Virus record (IMG/VR): IMGVR_UViG_3300042401_000380
Coordinates: 1 to 21,417 of that record
Reading direction: 5' to 3' (one strand)
DNA from: a virus
Length of the DNA: 21,417 nucleotides
The notes beneath the pieces are model-generated. The model saw nothing but the letters and a program-made list of their open reading frames with translations. It made no database searches and had not been told where the DNA came from. The translations under genes and the position numbers were made by a program. This document shows, piece after piece, positions 13,201 to 20,066 of this stretch. Each line of letters begins with the position of its first letter. Positions within the stretch are counted from its first letter, which is position 1.

Positions 13201-15367
13201 CATCTCGTCCCATTTGTGTCACCAAATCACCATTAATGACAACTGTTGCACCTGTTTGATTTTGCATCTTGAGGTGGTTTGGTTTTCCAGTCTGTTCTGA
13301 AATTGCAAACCCTCTTGCGGTAGAGGATCCAGCTACATCTTGTAGATATTGCTTGATAGTTTGATCGGCTAAACCAAGCATCTCTTTTTCTGATGGAGAC
13401 AAACGAGGATTGCCAACAAGTTGTTGAAGCACACTTTCCGCATCAGTTAATGTCTTCCCATACAGATTGCGGTAGAAGTCCTCCATCTGATCTGGACGCA
13501 GAACCTTTACTTGAATGTTATTCAACCCTGCTGCCGCTCCAGTGGTCTTTGCCAAGTCCATTGCATCCGTGAAGCTCAATTGAACTTGACGCTTAATTTC
13601 TGCTTCTGTTTGCGAAGTCGATTTGTCTAATGCTTTTCGTTGTTCTGCAAAATTATCAATTTGATCTTGGATTCGACGCTCGTCATCCTTGTTTATCTGA
13701 GCAACTTTTTTTGCCTCTAGATTTTTGATCTTTAGATCAAGAGCAGATTTGATGTTGTTGACATTCGACAACTCATCGATGCTTGACATCAATGTTGGAT
13801 CAGCGGTTTTAATGAATCTCTGAATGTCCGCATCTTCATCTTTACGCAATTGAGACGGATCTGGTGTAACAATGGCATCTATCTTTTCAGCAAGCCCAGT
13901 TGTTGGATCAATCAAAGCACCACCACGCTCCATTAGTCTTGCTCCACCATACGCTCCAATACCTGCTCCAACTCCAGCACTATAGCCAAGATCGCGCGCA
14001 GTCTCAATATCAGGCAATCCAAGTGCCACATTCAATACAGCACCATTAACGGCAGGTTGAATAATAGCGTTAGATTGACGCACTGCCCAGTCAGCAACCC
14101 TTGCGCGTCCTTTTCCACCCAATGCCTGTGGCCCAAAAAGTTTCTTGGTAAGCTCACCAGATGTTGATGCACGTCCCGCTAACTCAAACATTCCTCGTCT
14201 TCCCAACCCTGCTTGCCCCGCAACATCTGCAATGGTTGTTGCAATGCCCCTTGTCATCTTGGCAGGTAGTTTTGCAGGCCCAACAATTGTGTTTGTTGCA
14301 GTTTTTACAAATGTATCTGGATCTCCAACCGCATATTCACCAATCTTGCGTGAAGCACCTTGGATCTTTTCAATGCCAGATTCTAGTCCTCCAGCGGTTT
14401 TTGCCACTCCCCTTGCAAGTGGTGCAACAACGCCCCTTAAAGCTAATTCTCCAGCTTTTCGTGTAACCTTGCCAGTGGCCTTTGCAAATGTGTTGGTAAT
14501 GCGGTTGGTTCCCGGTAATGAAATCGGTGACAATATTTCACCAAGCATCGAAACATTTTCATTAATCTCGTCCTTAGTTAATCCTTGTTCCTTTACCAAC
14601 TCTTCATAAGCCTTTTTAGCAAGTTCTGCTTCTTCTGGAGTTGCTCCTTGAGCTAAAGCGGCAACAGAAGCAAGTTTTTGAAGCAATGGGTTTTCAGCTA
14701 ACAAACGAGCAGCATTGTCAGGATCATCAGCATACACTTTTTGAGCAAACTGACGCATACCCTCACGAAGCATATATTTTTCAAATCGCTCATCATTAGA
14801 CTTTCCAAGCAATTTATCAGTAATGCTGCTGCCAAACATTGAGAATCGAACCGCAGCATCTGCTGTTTCTTGAATGTCTCCAGCAACTCCACTAACTCCA
14901 GATCTCCATATGTTTTTAGCTTCTTTTAATGTCTTTTCAGCCTCTTCAGGAGACTGGGACATTGAATCAATTGGCTTTAAAACTCCTTTATACAAAAATT
15001 CACCAGCACCTGTTCCCAATTGCTTTGCAATATCAATTGCGGTAGGTACAAAAGTGGTGACAGCCTCGGATGCTTTTTGTGTAAACTCTTTTTTATCTTC
15101 AGCGTCAAACAGAATTCTCTCTTGCTCACGGGTCAATTCTTGACCTGATTGCTTCATTTGTTGAAGCGTACCTGCGTCTTTAATTTTAGTAGGACTATTA
15201 TCTAGTTCATCTTCAGGGGGACTCCATTGATCTGGAGTATTTTCAACTAATTCAGCTTTAGGAGGACTCCATTGATCTGGAATATTTTTGGCCGATTCAT
15301 CCTCAGGAGGTTTCGATTGCTGTAGAACATTACTGTCTAATTCATCTTCAGGTGGTTGCCATGCCAT
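7238..15367 (-). CDS. Giant multidomain virion/ejection (polyvalent-type) protein, 2709 aa
   Basis: This is by far the largest gene and the last of the virion block, where T7-like phages place the large internal protein that enters the host. From the N-terminus: tandem W-x-P-P-E-D-E-L repeats (residues 1-57); helical and Gly/Ala-rich stretches, including a hydrophobic segment near 459-480; a coiled coil near 530-590; an HEMQH zinc metallopeptidase motif at 732-736; a conserved block around 1140-1330 (MSRMHDKANAWAAKRP); QFMPAE at 1364-1369; a block at about 1590-1820 (VEEFQSDRHQAGREKGY, GGEGMKGFYDQIMP); QFMPAE at 1920-1925; an ADP-ribosyltransferase-like segment at about 2115-2235 (FRG, STS); QFMPAE at 2265-2270; and a basic helical C-terminal block (HPWLKSNQ, MKERAHKSNRKF). 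Multi-enzyme 'polyvalent' proteins of phages are thought to be delivered with the DNA to counter host functions. The multidomain architecture is clear; individual activities are inferred. Confidence 0.85.
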   Translation of the reverse strand: MAWQPPEDELDSNVLQQSKPPEDESAKNIPDQWSPPKAELVENTPDQWSPPEDELDNSPTKIKDAGTLQQMKQSGQELTREQERILFDAEDKKEFTQKASEAVTTFVPTAIDIAKQLGTGAGEFLYKGVLKPIDSMSQSPEEAEKTLKEAKNIWRSGVSGVAGDIQETADAAVRFSMFGSSITDKLLGKSNDERFEKYMLREGMRQFAQKVYADDPDNAARLLAENPLLQKLASVAALAQGATPEEAELAKKAYEELVKEQGLTKDEINENVSMLGEILSPISLPGTNRITNTFAKATGKVTRKAGELALRGVVAPLARGVAKTAGGLESGIEKIQGASRKIGEYAVGDPDTFVKTATNTIVGPAKLPAKMTRGIATTIADVAGQAGLGRRGMFELAGRASTSGELTKKLFGPQALGGKGRARVADWAVRQSNAIIQPAVNGAVLNVALGLPDIETARDLGYSAGVGAGIGAYGGARLMERGGALIDPTTGLAEKIDAIVTPDPSQLRKDEDADIQRFIKTADPTLMSSIDELSNVNNIKSALDLKIKNLEAKKVAQINKDDERRIQDQIDNFAEQRKALDKSTSQTEAEIKRQVQLSFTDAMDLAKTTGAAAGLNNIQVKVLRPDQMEDFYRNLYGKTLTDAESVLQQLVGNPRLSPSEKEMLGLADQTIKQYLQDVAGSSTARGFAISEQTGKPNHLKMQNQTGATVVINGDLVTQMGRDGLNLGRVINHEMQHALSNFQEVRDMIAPIRKELFDQKVINPDGTFEVVKKGVIPDSELDKFALQYAAAMDASGGASFLSNFANQDQLRNYMKEEYLSELAGLSGGIQGNLRGNLDSVGRSVVDWIESRTKNGALKRVKEALRNYGVIVDDQGQFSSVIGGELNPEALAMMRRYQRGLRDLNESLVYNSDPIKDEAEIPLTVFSTNRALQQRYKDSEFFEQQQVVKMTTPDGQTQEIVIPPNVKVDSFISDYRFANGQLVDDLGNVISLGPDIPLQAMPDGTSLSVDTRIARNADGSPRIISPRESKRRAKKRGEAIRKAIDEAPEDASGVRLEDTGNGNYRGTLSPTQVAAINALPNDLVAPSLKRKIAFFNEILGRKDGSIVEIEYQAATRDKKYRALQPQMRTEIPFGFQFDKQGNFLMTTMSMSRMHDKANAWAAKRPRNLRLWGGDMTKFWDSVRQYLYNHKQGLQGHIGLNPDPEIAMEMKNRINDLFNVYRKETRDANPERTTLPKRKGQDSRDVVIRSRRMDRINSYDETALAKMPFSYELAVKNYLPAENPLAELQSPEQFAQAMEIDTELARLAAQGNIEPLELQLHQQDLLHPAEYIDVENGKLRVRSMFDPTQAILEPMESEPEVSASATQFMPAETERYPTSERGMYSGLQKTIDEKVQGKFASPDQLKAIVNNPQNAKAEELKWSGVLGEIDRLAAENQGKVPKDKVMDYLRNEGAVKFEEVTLGQNNSIQKIADEYRIKIEDEYGEKAFYDEFDDPLEFDELPIRLQDAMYQSKNALEPKHSTYQLPGGTNYREVVMTMPRQEKTLTEIEQELGYETGNLTFEQQNEVSRRWKQYTNESKDYFSSHFPDISNYIAHMRINERTDAQGNDGLFVEEFQSDRHQAGREKGYIQDVKIDENRIFNDNGVFRVKGVYDPSVKFKTKSDALEYLKSITLHGKDLVPDAPFRKDWSIQLFKRALRDAVDADKSWIGWTTGIEQVKRYEQAMRQAVDEITWNTPKGYQKAFAAIKNGNTVLAGKINDDGSVYDSDTADANGKQLSEVIGKEVASKILAENSGTATGDDLTVGGEGMKGFYDQIMPKEVGKYIAKMGGKVEKSEIEAGKKYDFETVQGFREGVFVLRDRLTGKFLADIEKETFASRAEDGQLMSKKLAESYAEAFTKDTSTPIWKVNITPEMAGKVRGGQLQFMPAEQPTKYEPISARIRPLEGISAPTKVVGAKALSLGEIEPPVRGKAMLPDMELEPTIGEKTEISPKIGDEVETQNIENIQKLLAEANARKKFALEAFNTKANEESFDSPEATRLYEKYDTIRKEVRDLEFQVRNPGAKKLSLDERDRYLSDLESLNKGVPTQIEQGLFGPRDTGRRWKKGKKIADSDALGDKFEAELTGGVLFRGVTKEDWERIQNQGYIDTDGRGVISPEEEINLSTSVVTAETYIPHGKQGVVLAIDPNGLDLFMIGADDYLRASGRIPIDNVVKVSGPIGKDSETGTPFIPSETLTKMKPTISEKPQSSEMIGAITSEKSIQSSDITGLQFMPAEGAKKPKTAKKEPERDIEPDFTHSIGGKLPSKFPDRGYFKIATKPTEDNRVIEYEVDPKTTVLPRVSDISSISGEQVAMLEADRHNTRGSNMGGPLHPWLKSNQAIAKLPDGRGFKPVWANMTAAFVTRAKNIIKNTTSGMALIQLMKERAHKSNRKFVQDVMFEIDSTSASIPQDRLDALHVILELGAKNPAKHLKRYKKAKSLLKDNEITQSEFNLIERFEAKNIEKYKPSVDFLGALGSMKSQATKGNIEGFDKSFDDHISKYKDQDWYKKIVNKYKDKTFSEEASKFTFNQRGSAMDRIDGLPFIPSVAQRLLESMDFNKGKNLDIVAAVQLSKDMDAFAIYTGNDPKQEAKMSDTERYLRDQFIKNPKFRIHPSYDWMMLGPEDANNFILETPRDPVTLFPDYASSHPKQTVRTGSKETIVGTMKKSKIPLILKK
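15194..15367 (-). repeat. Tandem W-x-P-P-E-D-E-L peptide repeats at the N-terminus of the giant protein
   Basis: Within the first 57 residues the units WQPPEDELD, SKPPEDESA, WSPPKAELV and WSPPEDELD recur every 14-16 residues, with D-Q between the later ones. The DNA repeats as well (a ctccattgatctgg block occurs twice near 15222-15277). Such short acidic, proline-rich repeats are likely unstructured and could bind a virion partner. Confidence 0.75.
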
Positions 15368-15368
15368 A

Positions 15369-16958
15369 TTATTTTTTAGTTCCAGTAACCCCGTTAAAAA
15401 TATATTTTTGTCCAGACTTTAATTTTTTCCACTCTTCTTGCGATTTAATTTCTAAAAGATTTTCTTGAGATTGAATGGGTTGGAAGTTTTGCGGCGTTTC
15501 AACAGATTGAATTTGTTCTTTAATTCCTTCTTTTGCCCTTGATACAATATTTTCTATCTCATCAATGTTTTGTTTAAACAAAAAGAAACTTAGACTTGGA
15601 TCAATTGACCCAAGATTAGATGCCAACAAACTTAATTCTTTTTCACTAATCGCACCCAAAGCACCACCTGTTGGAGATGCCGCTTTCATGTCTGCAAGTT
15701 TTTTGAATGCAATATTACCTTGCAGGGTCTTGGTTAGCTTTTCAACGTCCGAAGCATCAGTGCCGGGGATATAACTTAGCCAATTTGCCAAACCTCCAAC
15801 ACCGGGTGAAATGCCTTTATAGATGCTCCTAATCTGATTAATGGTGCGAAGCATCGTATCAATTTCACCAAGAGGCTCTTTTAATGCTTTGACTTGTTGT
15901 TTAATTTCACCCTTGGGGATCAAATCATAAGTTACATCACCAACTTGTTTTTTAGCACTTTTAACTGCTAAATTAGATGGGATTTGTTCTTGTGTTTGTT
16001 TTTTAACAGGAGGTTCAACCACATAATAAGTTTGACCATCAACAACCTGTTGCTTAACGGCCTTTACTTCATAATTTGGCAATTGCTTTGCAAGCATATC
16101 ATTTGCCATTTCAGCGTCTTCCCAACTTTCATATGTAGCAATCAAATCGTTAGGTTGATATAATGGAGCAGCAGTGCGAACTTCTGGGGTTGGAGTAACA
16201 GGGATTGCAGCACGAACTTCTTTTTCAGGCATAGGTGCTGGTTGACCAACCGCACCTCCAGTTGCGGCTTGCATATAAGCAAGAGGAGGATTTGTGACTG
16301 CTGCAATTTGCTCTTGTGATATAACTGGTTCAAATGGGGCAGTTGCAATCGCTGATGGTTCTTGAAATGAAATATCAGCCAAAACACCACCCCTATTAAA
16401 CCTGCTAAAATCTCGCATTGGCAACTGTTGATCAACAGATGACACAGAAGGAAATAGTGACGTTGGATCATCAACTGATGTTGGCCCTGTTGGTAATTCT
16501 CCATCAACTGAAGGGATAACTATTGGATCTTTGAAAAACCCTTTTCTTTTTGTGTTAATAGGAACCTTATCTCCACCACGTTCTTTTGTTAGGCTACTTA
16601 GATTTGCAAGCCTTGCTTCATTATAATCTTTTTCAAACTTTAGTTCCTCTGGGGTCTTTTCTGCTCTGATTCTAGCAAGTGCTTTGTCTCTTTCAAATTT
16701 TAGTGCTTCATCGTCTGCTTTTTGAAGCTTATCATCGTTTGCCTTAATCGCAGAAAAAACAGGTTCAGCTAACGCTTGGAACCCCTTTGCAGCACCCATG
16801 CTGACTAACTCCTGCTGCGCGGACGGAACCTCGTATTTCGGCATTGGAGTAAACTGAATGCTTACTCCAACGTCAAGAGGCTTGAGCGCAGAAAGAGGAC
16901 TCGCCCCAAGACTTGCGGTCTGTGGGGTGAACGAATAGCCACCAGTGGGTAGTGCCAT
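15369..16958 (-). CDS. Putative internal virion/ejection protein (529 aa)
   Basis: The protein begins MALPTGGYSFTPQTASLGAS. It has a charged coiled-coil region at about residues 70-125 (KLQKADDEALKFERDKALAR), a long low-complexity Pro/Gln/Ala middle, a segment near 275-320 (ATYESWEDAEMANDMLAKQL, then QTYYVVEPP) and a conserved helical block near 420-460 (KLADMKAASPTGGALGAISE, then LASNLGSIDPSLS) of a kind recurrent in internal virion proteins of podoviruses. No signal peptide or catalytic motif is seen. Only one base separates its stop from the giant-protein ATG. By position it corresponds to a T7 gp15-type component of the ejectosome, which is inference rather than sequence match. Confidence 0.6.
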   Translation of the reverse strand: MALPTGGYSFTPQTASLGASPLSALKPLDVGVSIQFTPMPKYEVPSAQQELVSMGAAKGFQALAEPVFSAIKANDDKLQKADDEALKFERDKALARIRAEKTPEELKFEKDYNEARLANLSSLTKERGGDKVPINTKRKGFFKDPIVIPSVDGELPTGPTSVDDPTSLFPSVSSVDQQLPMRDFSRFNRGGVLADISFQEPSAIATAPFEPVISQEQIAAVTNPPLAYMQAATGGAVGQPAPMPEKEVRAAIPVTPTPEVRTAAPLYQPNDLIATYESWEDAEMANDMLAKQLPNYEVKAVKQQVVDGQTYYVVEPPVKKQTQEQIPSNLAVKSAKKQVGDVTYDLIPKGEIKQQVKALKEPLGEIDTMLRTINQIRSIYKGISPGVGGLANWLSYIPGTDASDVEKLTKTLQGNIAFKKLADMKAASPTGGALGAISEKELSLLASNLGSIDPSLSFFLFKQNIDEIENIVSRAKEGIKEQIQSVETPQNFQPIQSQENLLEIKSQEEWKKLKSGQKYIFNGVTGTKK

Positions 16959-16962
16959 AAGG

Positions 16963-17475
16963 TTAAGCCCCGCCGAATGTTAGTCCAGATGCTGAAGGAA
17001 CTGCGAATTGGTTGACCCGCTGGTTGCTGCCACCTGCGCCTTGGTTAGCCGCAGTTGTCATTGCAGGATTGACCATCGTTGGGTTCATCATGTTGGCCCC
17101 CGTGGATGGAAGGGTTCCAGATGCCGCTCCAAGGTTTGCCATTGCGCCTTGACGTGCTGCATTGACATCGTATGCGCCACCAGTTACTGCTGACCCTGCA
17201 CTTTGAGCCTCAGTTGCGCTACGTTGACGAGCAGCGGCATCCTCTGCCGCTTTAATGGCATTCATGCCGCTTGCGTTCTGCTGCGCCCGTTGCGTACCTT
17301 CACGCGCAAGCATGGATGCTTGCTGGTTTTGAGCTTCAATCATGGAATTGCGTTGAGCCATGTCTGTTTGGTTCCTTGCAAGTGCAGCTTCCTCGCGTTG
17401 CATTTTCATTTGCTCAAGCAAGACCTTTGAATTGTCTGGTGGTGGTGGTGGTGTAGGCATTGATCCTCCTCCCAT
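16963..17475 (-). CDS. Low-complexity putative virion protein (170 aa)
   Basis: The protein begins MGGGSMPTPPPPPDNSKVLL. It has a polyproline run, then a polar Gln/Ala/Arg helix with coiled-coil character (residues 18-95) and a Gly/Asn/Met-rich tail. AAGGAG seven bases before the ATG is a good ribosome binding site. The codons for GGG (GGAGGAGGA) could themselves act as a Shine-Dalgarno for Met6, so two start sites are possible. Composition and position suggest a minor structural or ejection protein; no family is recognised. Confidence 0.6.
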   Translation of the reverse strand: MGGGSMPTPPPPPDNSKVLLEQMKMQREEAALARNQTDMAQRNSMIEAQNQQASMLAREGTQRAQQNASGMNAIKAAEDAAARQRSATEAQSAGSAVTGGAYDVNAARQGAMANLGAASGTLPSTGANMMNPTMVNPAMTTAANQGAGGSNQRVNQFAVPSASGLTFGGA

Positions 17476-17522
17476 AATATTACTCCTTAATTTTAATGTT
17501 AATTGTTTGGTTGGTTGTTAGT

Positions 17523-17551
17523 GAAATACATTTAATATTTCAAATTGTCAA
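17523..17551 (-). promoter_or_regulatory. Promoter-like element at the end of the YkgJ-type gene
   Basis: The minus strand has TTGACA (17546-17551) inside the last codons of the YkgJ-type gene, a 17-base spacer and TATTTC (17523-17528), followed by a 64-base gap before the 170-residue gene, one of the few gaps in the virion block. GAAATA/TATTTC can also pair as a small hairpin. The -10 match is weak. Confidence 0.35.
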
Positions 17552-17824
17552 TTTGTTTCTCGCTTCTTTGCAAAGATCGGAACCGGGTTGGAATTGTCTG
17601 CAAGAATTTGGCCTGTCTGCATATACCATGCAACAAACCTTCTCACCAACCTTTCCATCCAAGGCAACGCATCTGGAATCGGTGGTTTTCATTAAAGGGT
17701 AGTCTTCCCTTTGCATTTCTTTCGGGATACCAGTCGCATCAGATCGATCTCGTCGCAAGACAGGCCAAGACCACTTAAAGCAACAACAAGCACCGCACTT
17801 TTCGCAGTCGTATTCATCGTCCAT
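17540..17824 (-). CDS. YkgJ-family cysteine cluster protein (94 aa)
   Basis: The ATG at 17824 shares a base with the upstream TAA (TAATG) and gives MDDEYDCEKCGACCCFKWSW. The cysteine pattern C-x2-C-x2-C-C-C (residues 7-15), then C-V-A-L-D-G, a C-C pair, and ADRPNSCRQFQPGSDLC matches the YkgJ (UPF0153) family, thought to bind zinc or an Fe-S cluster through a C-x2-C-x2-C-C plus R-P-x-x-C-x-x-F core. Its biochemical role is unknown. It sits between two virion genes like an accessory insertion, coupled to the gene before it. A longer frame starting at 17851 is less likely. Confidence 0.85.
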   Translation of the reverse strand: MDDEYDCEKCGACCCFKWSWPVLRRDRSDATGIPKEMQREDYPLMKTTDSRCVALDGKVGEKVCCMVYADRPNSCRQFQPGSDLCKEARNKLTI

Positions 17825-18396
17825 TAAGCACGGGTAGCACGGGGAACCCATCCCATTCCAGCATTAAATGATCCAGTTGTTCCGGGTGCGGTATGCTTTA
17901 GCATCTCAGCTTGTGATCCAAATCCTCCAGTGCCACCAGCAGCGGAACCCATTGCGCCAATTGCAGCAGTTCCAACGGACTTAAATGCATCAGCCCATCC
18001 TTGTGATACCTTTTCCTCACCAGATTCAGGAACATCGTAACCACCCATTGACGAAAAACTCAAACTGCCACTGCCATCACCACTACCACGTTGCATGGCA
18101 GACCATGCTGAAGCAGAATCAGATTGTGATTTTGCTGCGCGTTCATATGGGGATGATATAGCTTGTCCAACTTTTCCAAATGCGTCTTTCAATGCATCAC
18201 CCATTTGGTTCTGTTTTTGGGGATTGTAATCAGGTCGAGGTTGCGCTCCAGTTCCTAACTTTCCAGAAAATAGATTTTGCATGGTGTCACCAGTTCTGCC
18301 AATGGCATTTGATGCACTTCCAAGAAGTCCACCGAATTGACTATTTGGCACTGGTGTTGCTGCTCCTGTTGCGTTTGCTGGTTGTGATCCACCCAT
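17824..18396 (-). CDS. Gly/Ser/Ala-rich putative virion protein (190 aa)
   Basis: The protein begins MGGSQPANATGAATPVPNSQ and is rich in Gly, Ser and Ala. It has a helix near residues 65-90 (MGDALKDAFGKVGQAISSPY) and a Gly/Ala-rich, mildly hydrophobic stretch near 140-160 (AAIGAMGSAAGGTGGFGS). No enzymatic motif is seen. It starts seven bases after the PAPS-reductase-like gene. Shared MGG start, composition and location link it to the 271- and 170-residue proteins; a minor structural or ejection role is inferred. Confidence 0.55.
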   Translation of the reverse strand: MGGSQPANATGAATPVPNSQFGGLLGSASNAIGRTGDTMQNLFSGKLGTGAQPRPDYNPQKQNQMGDALKDAFGKVGQAISSPYERAAKSQSDSASAWSAMQRGSGDGSGSLSFSSMGGYDVPESGEEKVSQGWADAFKSVGTAAIGAMGSAAGGTGGFGSQAEMLKHTAPGTTGSFNAGMGWVPRATRA

Positions 18397-18403
18397 AATG
18401 TTA

Positions 18404-19243
18404 TTATTCTTTGTTGTTCCAATCTACTGGTTTAAATCCTAAATCTGGTATCACGATGTCATCGTAAGGTGCTAGGTGTGAAATATTAGTTATCTTTGCC
18501 TTGAGTTTAGGGCAATCAACGTGTGGCCCTTGGTGGCGATCAACGCAGTTCAAACAGACAGGATAGAAGTCAGCATTGAGTGACTTGTCTGGATTATTCA
18601 TCCATCCATGCTTTCCCTTTACATATCGTGTTGGGTCTGGCTGGACATTGTTAGTCTCAAGGTATTCAAATACATCTTCATCAGTCCAATCTTTTAGCAA
18701 GTAAAGCGAAACAGGGTTTCCATCAATATGACGAATATCTTGTGACAACGAAAGTTGTCCTTTCATTAGGTCAGTATCCCCACCTTTAGTTCCAATCCAA
18801 ACTGCATTCCACGGAAAATTAAATGTTCCAGTTGGACGCATCAAAAAGTCATCTACACCACACATGAATGGTTCATTCGCTTTAGGGCGTTCAGTTCCCA
18901 AAGACAGAACAATGGAGTTTTGACCCCACTGGAAATAGTGAAGCAAATCAAAGCGAACATCTCCAGTATGGACATCAGGCCCATCTGCCAAAGTATGTTT
19001 AAATGCTGGATACTCGTACATGGTGAGTTGCCAGTCCTTAATTAACTTATCAGAATAAGCATACCTTTCGCGGAATTTTGGTTGCCTAAATTGAACCACA
19101 GGGATATCAATTCCACACTTAAATTTTAGAAAGTGCAGAAGTACAGTTGAGTCCTTTCCTCCAGACCAAAAGATGACCGAATTTGGCCATTGTTTGTTCC
19201 AACGAACTGCTTTATCGATTGTTTTATGTATTAGGTTTTTCAT
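18404..19243 (-). CDS. PAPS reductase-like / adenine nucleotide alpha hydrolase (279 aa)
   Basis: The start at 19243 shares a base with the upstream TAA (TAATG); a longer frame would add a Cys/Trp-rich stretch read from the overlap. The protein has the PP-loop SGGKDST at residues 27-33, then a PAPS-reductase-like core: a G-T-K-G-G-D motif at 151-156, PVSLYLLKDWTDEDVFEYL at 177-195, and cysteines at 230, 233 and 244 in YPVCLNCVDRHQGPHVDC. Family members use ATP-pyrophosphatase chemistry in sulfate activation and reduction, tRNA thiolation or DNA phosphorothioation. The canonical C-terminal catalytic cysteine of PAPS reductase is not obvious, so sulfonucleotide reduction is not assured. Its place inside the ejection-protein block suggests an accessory gene. 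Confidence 0.85.
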   Translation of the reverse strand: MKNLIHKTIDKAVRWNKQWPNSVIFWSGGKDSTVLLHFLKFKCGIDIPVVQFRQPKFRERYAYSDKLIKDWQLTMYEYPAFKHTLADGPDVHTGDVRFDLLHYFQWGQNSIVLSLGTERPKANEPFMCGVDDFLMRPTGTFNFPWNAVWIGTKGGDTDLMKGQLSLSQDIRHIDGNPVSLYLLKDWTDEDVFEYLETNNVQPDPTRYVKGKHGWMNNPDKSLNADFYPVCLNCVDRHQGPHVDCPKLKAKITNISHLAPYDDIVIPDLGFKPVDWNNKE

Positions 19244-20058
19244 TAAACGACAATGGCAGCGGCAATTCCTGCACCAGCAACTGCACCACCACCAGTAATC
19301 CATGACCCCATTGCGGCATTTTTGCTTTGCGCGTTTTGTGCCATAATTTGGTTTGCCATATTGTTATAATTTTGAGTGTCTGCTACGTTTGCGGAATGAG
19401 CGGATTGGATATTACCCATCGAGCGGTTAATTGCATCCTGTGCAGTTTGCCCTAGACCCTGCGCTCCAGATAGGACACCACGTTGCCACTCTTGAAGACT
19501 TTGTTGGTTCTGTCCTTTTGCTGCTAGTTGACCTGCAACCAATGAGCCGGGGTCAATGCCACCCTGCATTTGGGTTGCGTCTAGATACTTTTGACGTAGT
19601 GCCAAATCTTCCAAAGCAATCTGCCTTCCTTGTGCCGTGGATTGATCGAACATTGCAGACCTGCCAATGGTGGATCCCATGTCGAGTCCAGTCCCCATCA
19701 TTTGCGCCAGACCTTTTGTCTTTGCCCACTGCCCTAGTTTTTGCTGCCAACTCTCTGGAGAGGTTAGATTCTGTACAGTCTCGCTCATGCCTGACCGCAT
19801 CTTGGCTAGGGTTGGATCTACGTTTTCTTCAAATTGTCTAGCGCGATTTGCGTTTTCAATTCCTAGCTCAAATGCTTGTTGAGATACCTCGCTGGGGTTA
19901 AAGTCTTGGTAAATTGGCTTTAGTTGAGCAGCCATTTCAAGCAACCTACCTTGAGAAGCAAGACCACCATACATCCCTTTGTTTGCCTCGGATGCCATCA
20001 TCATGTTAAGTTCAGGACGAGGTTGTTGAATTTGAGGAGTATATGTTTGGCCGCCCAT
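19243..20058 (-). CDS. Putative internal virion protein (T7 gp14-like style, 271 aa)
   Basis: The protein begins MGGQTYTPQIQQPRPELNMM. It is mostly helical and rich in Gln, Ala, Met and Gly (EANKGMYGGLASQGRLLEMA, then SQQAFELGIENANRARQFEE). Residues 220-250 are Asn/Gln-rich, and it ends in a hydrophobic Gly/Ala segment (GSWITGGGAVAGAGIAAAIV). Size, composition and position before the larger internal proteins fit a gp14-like membrane-active ejection protein, by analogy rather than sequence identity. It lacks a Shine-Dalgarno. Confidence 0.6.
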   Translation of the reverse strand: MGGQTYTPQIQQPRPELNMMMASEANKGMYGGLASQGRLLEMAAQLKPIYQDFNPSEVSQQAFELGIENANRARQFEENVDPTLAKMRSGMSETVQNLTSPESWQQKLGQWAKTKGLAQMMGTGLDMGSTIGRSAMFDQSTAQGRQIALEDLALRQKYLDATQMQGGIDPGSLVAGQLAAKGQNQQSLQEWQRGVLSGAQGLGQTAQDAINRSMGNIQSAHSANVADTQNYNNMANQIMAQNAQSKNAAMGSWITGGGAVAGAGIAAAIVV

Positions 20059-20066
20059 AAGTTTAA

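Noticed and set aside
14145-14609. 154-codon plus-strand ORF inside the giant gene
   Set aside because: It is antisense to a long conserved coding region, has a composition typical of a shadow frame and no ribosome binding site. The same applies to plus-strand ORFs at 10754-11176, 8898-9212, 19431-19841, 867-1214 and 1913-2293.
7238-15367. Reading the giant protein as a transglycosylase-type gp16 homologue
   Set aside because: I could not find a lysozyme/transglycosylase signature in it; similarity to gp16 is positional only.
16142-16507. 121-codon minus-strand ORF in the 529-residue gene
   Set aside because: It overlaps a better-supported frame fully and has a Leu/Gln-rich shadow composition.
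19243-19303. N-terminal extension of the PAPS-reductase-like protein with a Trp/Cys-rich stretch
   Set aside because: It is the overlap of the upstream gene read in another frame; the TAATG junction start at 19243 is more credible.
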